DNA of 64,000 nt from Rahnella aquatilis CIP 78.65 = ATCC 33071 (GTDB lineage Bacteria > Pseudomonadota > Gammaproteobacteria > Enterobacterales > Enterobacteriaceae), in contig NC_016818.1 in NCBI RefSeq assembly GCF_000241955.1, positions 1,240,001-1,304,000 of the forward strand, read 5' to 3'. Below, one piece after another: positions 61,393-64,000 of this stretch. The notes beneath the pieces were generated by a model. It was given only the letters and a program-made list of their open reading frames with translations, was not told the origin of the DNA and ran no database searches. How positions within the stretch are numbered: the stretch's first letter is position 1; every line of letters starts with the position of its first letter. A program made the position numbers and the translations under genes.

Positions 61393-62277
61393 TTATTCAT
61401 TTTCTAAATTAATTTTTTCACCATATTTATTTATAAAGTCTAGAAAATCTTCTTTAAAGTTAGAACTTATTCTTGCATACTCATAATTATTACCACGCCC
61501 ATCCGGAATAGTTATTTTATACTTAAAGGATTTTCCTCTTCCGTTGTTTCTAGATAACAGGGTTATTATCAGTTCATCTTCTTTAAGATTGACCATAAAA
61601 CTATGGCCGTTAAATATTTCTTCCTGACTAATGAAGTTTTCCATTGACTGTTTTACAAAATCTTGACCTGTTACTAATAACTTTTTAGCCTGAGAGTCTT
61701 TATCATTCTTATCGAATATTGGAATGTATCTCCTGTCATCTTCCTCATCATTACGAGATGATCCTTCTGTTTTTTTAACGTCCTCATTGACTGCCTCAGA
61801 TGCTTCAGGAGTGCCTTTTTGTTTTAATAATGCTCTTAAGGATATATTTTCATCACGAAGTTTTTCGATCTCTTTTTCGAATTCAATATTTAAAATGAAA
61901 GCGTCAGACCTTATTTTTTTGGCTTCTTCTTTAGTCAATGGTGTGTCATCATCAATTTGCTGTTGTATTTCTTTTAATTCGACTTGACGTCTCCTATAGA
62001 AGGAATATGTGTACTTTGCTGGGTATGGGTATATATAAATAACAAATAACGCTGTTAGTAAAGGATAAAATATCCCATGTAAGGCTATATCATAGGCGCT
62101 GGTGTAGATATTTAAGTCAATGTATTTGAATTTTTCTTCAATTTTAATTCCGGAAAGTAATACTAAAATAAATTTATAGTTCCAACCGACCCAAGAGATA
62201 AAAAAACAGCTAAAAAGAGGACTTGTAACTCTGTCGTATAATTGTGATTTTACAGTCTTAATTAAGTCATCAAACAT
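61393..62277 (-). CDS. Two-TM, coiled-coil membrane protein of unknown function (satellite cargo)
   Basis: A 294-aa protein with no recognised family. Layout: a short cytoplasmic segment with KSQLYDRVTSPLF, TM1 (about 21-42), an extracytoplasmic loop, TM2 (about 65-83), a basic stop-transfer (YRRR), a coiled coil (about 97-155, ELKEIQQQIDD, KEIEKLRDENISLRALL), an acidic linker (156-183) and a C-terminal alpha/beta domain (about 195-294, strands FMVNLKEDELIITLLS and SFKYKITIP). The frame extends to 62418, but 62277 has AAGGAAG six nt upstream. A membrane effector or sensor with a cytoplasmic domain is plausible, not shown. Confidence 0.75.
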   Translation of the reverse strand: MFDDLIKTVKSQLYDRVTSPLFSCFFISWVGWNYKFILVLLSGIKIEEKFKYIDLNIYTSAYDIALHGIFYPLLTALFVIYIYPYPAKYTYSFYRRRQVELKEIQQQIDDDTPLTKEEAKKIRSDAFILNIEFEKEIEKLRDENISLRALLKQKGTPEASEAVNEDVKKTEGSSRNDEEDDRRYIPIFDKNDKDSQAKKLLVTGQDFVKQSMENFISQEEIFNGHSFMVNLKEDELIITLLSRNNGRGKSFKYKITIPDGRGNNYEYARISSNFKEDFLDFINKYGEKINLENE

Positions 62278-62330
62278 AAAAACTTCCTTAGTATGGTTAT
62301 TTTTTAGATTTGTAATGCTTAGTCTGTTAT

Positions 62331-62672
62331 TTATAACAGAGAGTGAGTTATTACTATTATTGCCGCATATGGAATGAAAGACATTAATCCCGCAGTTAAA
62401 TAGGAAAATGCAATCCACTTTTTAGAATTTCCATAGAATTCATCTTTTGATATTATACTTGTAATTCCTCGCAGATATCCACGGAAGGTAATTATTGTTA
62501 AGAGCAATGAGGCTAATATCATAATATATAGCATCGGGTGCATTATGTTCTTTTTGGCACCTATGATGACTGTGGCGAATAATGCAGCTAGCATGGTTGA
62601 AATACCTGACATTTTATTCAGTAACTCAATGATTTTCTCACCAATTTTATCGAAAATAGCCCATCGAGACAT
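62331..62672 (-). CDS. Small three-TM membrane protein of unknown function (satellite cargo)
   Basis: A 113-aa protein. An amphipathic N-terminal segment (WAIFDKIGEKIIELLNKM) is followed by three hydrophobic segments at about 22-38, 46-62 and 87-109. No family recognised. It has an AAGGGAAA ribosome site and stops 53 bp before the next cargo gene, so the two membrane proteins look co-transcribed. AT-rich like the two genes behind it. Functions such as an inhibitor, holin-like or membrane partner are speculation. Confidence 0.7.
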   Translation of the reverse strand: MSRWAIFDKIGEKIIELLNKMSGISTMLAALFATVIIGAKKNIMHPMLYIMILASLLLTIITFRGYLRGITSIISKDEFYGNSKKWIAFSYLTAGLMSFIPYAAIIVITHSLL

Positions 62673-62819
62673 TTGTCTTATTTCCCTTCAAAGTTTAAAT
62701 TCAGCCTGTACTTGAGATTAATTGTCCAAAGCAGAGTGAATGACTAACCGAAATCCCTTATGCACAGAGAAGCAGATCATACATATCTCTCTGGCAATAA
62801 TTTAATTATATTTGCGCTC

Positions 62820-62845
62820 GCGCGCAATGCTATCCCCGCCACGCC
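62820..62845 (-). other. P2/P4-like cos site
   Basis: On the minus strand, GGCGTGGCGGGGATAGCAT (62827-62845) matches the 19-base cohesive end of phages P2 and P4 (GGCGAGGCGGGGAAAGCAC) at 16 of 19 positions, and the next seven bases TGCGCGC also agree. The P2 sequence is quoted from memory. It marks where a P2-type terminase would cut the DNA for packaging. Confidence 0.8.
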
Positions 62846-63071
62846 TGCCCGCTTTTCATATTGCTTTTAATGCATATGCATGGACGTGCTCAGAGCGCGC
62901 CAGTACAGGCTTGGAGGGTTTTGAAAAATACTCATTTTAAAATGCAAAAGCATGCAGTAAGAATGCACCACACATTTTGATAAAATCAATGATTTAATCG
63001 GTTTTTATGGTGAATTTTTGAAGGTAGGCAACACAGTGCAAGAACAAAGAAAGTGGCAAGTTTTTCAGTAA

Positions 63072-63114
63072 AAATGAGTATCTCGTAGGAGTCATTGCGC
63101 CGAGATACCCATTT
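63072..63114 (-). terminator. Terminator after the sid-like gene
   Basis: AAATGAGTATCTCG and CGAGATACCCATTT form a 14-bp stem with a single G-T wobble; on the minus strand it ends in a T run. It lies 23 nt past the stop of the sid-like gene. Confidence 0.8.
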
Positions 63115-63136
63115 ATGTGATTGGGAATTTGGGAGG

Positions 63137-63886
63137 TTATTTCTCCGTTACGCTGAGTTGCTCTTCCTTACGCTTCAGGGCTGCAAATGCCATCGACCGG
63201 CCACCGCCGCTGGCAAGTTTTGCGCTGAAATACTTCGTCTCAGGCCGGTGAACGCCAAGTTGTGCTAAAACGGGTTCCTGAGCCATGTCGAATTTGTAGC
63301 GCGTCATTTCATCTTTCAGATACTGATTAATTTCTTCAAAAATGACGGCGTCCGGACTGACTTCGTAATCGCTCAGCCTGCCGCCCAGCGTTACGGTAGC
63401 CTGCTGGTATCTTAAGGCTGTACGTTTCAATGATACTGCCCGGATTAGCGTCTCAAGGCCTGCTGACAGCGCTTTTTTCAGTTCCTGCTCTGCATAGGCC
63501 ATTAACGCACTTTCATGGCTGTCTAAAAGCGCTTTGCCAGAGCCTGAACAGGTAATTTCCTGACGGTCTTTTTCAATGTCCAGACTGAGAAGCAGGTGTC
63601 CCAGCTCGCGTGACATTTCCTGATTTGCCAGACGTTGCAGTTGCTGCGCTTTCATTTCGTCGCTGACCTGACCGCGCATTTTCAAAAAGGCCTCGCGCCA
63701 CTGGCCACCGGACTGCTCACTGAGTTTATCTATTTCCTCTTTTTGATTTTTGCAGCGGGTCATGTCGGCAATTATCTCCTCCATTTTATTCACATTCCCC
63801 TGCTGGGTCTGCTTGGTATCGAGATAACGCGAAATAGCCTGCTGAACGGCAGGCGATAATTCTGACTCAGGCGTATTGGGTTTCAT
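63137..63886 (-). CDS. sid: P4-like capsid size determination protein (Sid family)
   Basis: A 249-aa helical protein. The segment WREAFLKMRGQVSDEMKAQQLQRLANQEMSRE (about residues 62-93) and SHESALMAYAEQELKKAL followed by ETLIRAVSLK align in register with P4 Sid (244 aa; WRTAF..G.LSDELK..., HHHLLSLYAEHELEHAL...EALVRAMHLS). P4 Sid forms an outer scaffold that forces the helper P2 capsid protein into small T=4 shells fit for the satellite genome. It is transcribed leftward, towards cos, as in P4. The GGRS/FSAKLASGGGR tail resembles that of other P4 proteins. Confidence 0.8.
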   Translation of the reverse strand: MKPNTPESELSPAVQQAISRYLDTKQTQQGNVNKMEEIIADMTRCKNQKEEIDKLSEQSGGQWREAFLKMRGQVSDEMKAQQLQRLANQEMSRELGHLLLSLDIEKDRQEITCSGSGKALLDSHESALMAYAEQELKKALSAGLETLIRAVSLKRTALRYQQATVTLGGRLSDYEVSPDAVIFEEINQYLKDEMTRYKFDMAQEPVLAQLGVHRPETKYFSAKLASGGGRSMAFAALKRKEEQLSVTEK

Positions 63887-64000
63887 AAATGGCTCTCACA
63901 TTGGGTCGGTTAATATCAATAATTATGAGCCTGACCGGAGAGCGTTTCTATTGAGGCAGGACGTACTGTGGACGACAGAACGGCGGAAGCTAACGCATAT
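63887..64000. other. Upstream region of sid at window edge
   Basis: 114 bp to the window end with no complete gene. It should contain the sid promoter, which in P4 is a late promoter activated by Delta/Ogr. I found no convincing TGT-N12-ACA activator site. Confidence 0.35.

Larger units (their letters stand above)
62673..63136. other. cos-bearing intergenic region of the satellite
   Basis: 464 bp with no gene. It carries the cos-like site (62820-62845), the promoter region for the leftward cargo genes at its left end and the sid terminator at its right end. The 62880-63000 part is AT-rich with several TGCAT repeats (TGCATATGCATG, AAAGCATGCAG). No psu or delta homologue is present here. Confidence 0.6.

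Overview
The window is a chromosomal segment of a Gram-negative enteric bacterium (Enterobacterales). The tRNA-Ala pair, nupC-mntH, yfeO-glk, pyrSR-alaC, csg, hyc/hyp and nlpA products all read like close relatives of the E. coli proteins. The mixture of ipdC, a complete formate hydrogenlyase (FHL) cluster and curli points to a plant- or water-associated genus such as Rahnella, Ewingella or Serratia; the genus is inference. Most of the window is about 50-55% GC by eye. Two stretches are clearly AT-rich: a lone glycosyltransferase-like gene (48.6-49.6 kb) and the far right end (60.1-62.7 kb).

Layout. 0-10.6 kb: a tRNA-Ala pair, nupC, Fur-boxed mntH, a DUF2502 protein, gpr, ipdC, a LysR/PACE-efflux pair, an amino-acid racemase and yfeO. 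10.6-13.3 kb: glk, then an IS3-family element (1414 bp, 3-bp target duplication) sitting in the loop of a palindromic intergenic repeat that has other copies in the window. 13.3-20.4 kb: the pyruvate-sensing pyrS-pyrR system, a GNAT, alaC, a DUF4153 membrane protein and an NTF2-like protein. 20.5-25.2 kb: the full curli locus, csgDEFG divergent from csgBAC. 25.2-46.1 kb: a self-contained FHL region made of a nickel importer, hypF, fdhF and hydN, then hycABCDEFGHI, then hypABCDE-fhlA. It has three sigma-54 promoters and palindromic FhlA-type sites. FdhF carries Cys (TGT) where E. coli uses selenocysteine.

46-60 kb: accessory metabolism. This includes a LysR with a CMD/tautomerase/DUF4865 operon, holE, the glycosyltransferase-like gene, yghX and yghU, a LacI regulator with three Gfo/Idh/MocA dehydrogenases and a GPH-type transporter, a GNAT, nlpA and a DUF3761 protein.

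60.06-64 kb (running off the right edge): part of a P4-like phage satellite. The evidence is a 3'-end fragment of a tRNA-Arg gene (attachment-site remnant), a cos site very similar to that of P2/P4, and a Sid-like capsid-size protein. Between att and cos lie three AT-rich genes on one strand: a small 3-TM protein, a 2-TM/coiled-coil protein and a DUF5677 protein. They occupy the position where P4-like satellites carry anti-phage cargo. This three-gene module is the best candidate in the window for an undescribed system.
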